Shown here one piece after another: positions 63,901 to 64,000 of a stretch of 64,000 bases of DNA (position 1 is its first letter; every line of letters begins with the position of its first letter). A model generated the notes under the pieces. That model was not told where the DNA came from, searched no databases, and worked only from the letters and a program-made list of their open reading frames with translations. The position numbers were made by a program, and so were the translations under genes. The DNA is from Anaerolineales bacterium (GTDB taxonomy: Bacteria > Chloroflexota > Anaerolineae > Anaerolineales > E44-bin32): contig JARRPX010000002.1 of NCBI GenBank assembly GCA_037382465.1, positions 132,714-196,713 on the forward strand. Direction: 5' to 3'.

Positions 63901-64000
63901 ACGATTTTTCCCCTACTGGCTGTTTATTTGCTACGATCTACATCGATATACTGGCTACACGCAATCTACTCTTCGTCCGGAATCTCAAAATCAATACTTT

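Overview
The window looks like a chromosome segment from a non-photosynthetic member of the Chloroflexota, most likely an Anaerolineae-type bacterium. This is inferred from gene content, not from a marker gene: Hanks-type kinases with PQQ propellers, a CpXC protein, TolB-like lipoproteins, an MglA/roadblock/DUF4388 cluster and LacI-type sensor domains fused to histidine kinases. No rRNA, tRNA, CRISPR array or intact insertion sequence was seen. Genes are dense and several neighbours overlap by 1-4 bases.

Region 1 (1-10.4 kb) is mostly housekeeping. It holds a truncated sucC, rluB and scpB on the minus strand. Rightward follow two lipoproteins, a UXS-like nucleotide-sugar enzyme, a GtrA membrane protein, a small unknown, a hot-dog thioesterase and a ChlI-like AAA+ ATPase. 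acpP (minus) and the isoprenoid pair fni plus polyprenyl synthase complete it.

Region 2 (10.4-19.8 kb) is signalling. One operon combines a Ser/Thr kinase with an eight-blade PQQ propeller, a PP2C phosphatase, a J-domain/von Willebrand A fusion, a zinc-ribbon/FHA protein, a small unknown and an OmpR-type regulator, followed by a NarL-type regulator. A second Ser/Thr kinase lies at 18.7 kb.

Region 3 (19.9-39.6 kb) is mixed. It includes an FtsH that lacks the first membrane helix, an acyl-CoA ligase, a class III aminotransferase, a GAF-PAS histidine kinase, a CpXC protein, an HD protein, a YciI-like protein, an ABC ATPase pseudogene, a cation diffusion facilitator, a receiver-like/DUF3052 protein, a DRG-type GTPase, a degenerate acyltransferase, a CDP-alcohol phosphatidyltransferase, msrA, a metallopeptidase-like protein and an aldo/keto reductase.

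Region 4 (39.7-62.2 kb) is the most unusual part. A promoter overlapped by a perfect 18-base palindrome precedes a one-directional run of genes, and a 12-bp hairpin terminator follows it. The run contains two receiver-roadblock proteins (one at each end), an MglA-like GTPase, several roadblock/LC7 and DUF4388 proteins, a HAMP membrane protein with no output domain, an IS701-type transposase homologue that has lost all three presumed catalytic acidic residues, a lone receiver, and three giant hybrid histidine kinases carrying cytoplasmic LacI-type ligand-binding domains. A plausible reading (inference) is a ligand-sensing phosphorelay feeding a small-GTPase switch.

Region 5 (62.2-64 kb) holds minus-strand genes for a GNAT acetyltransferase, a MaoC-like protein and a PaaI-type thioesterase.
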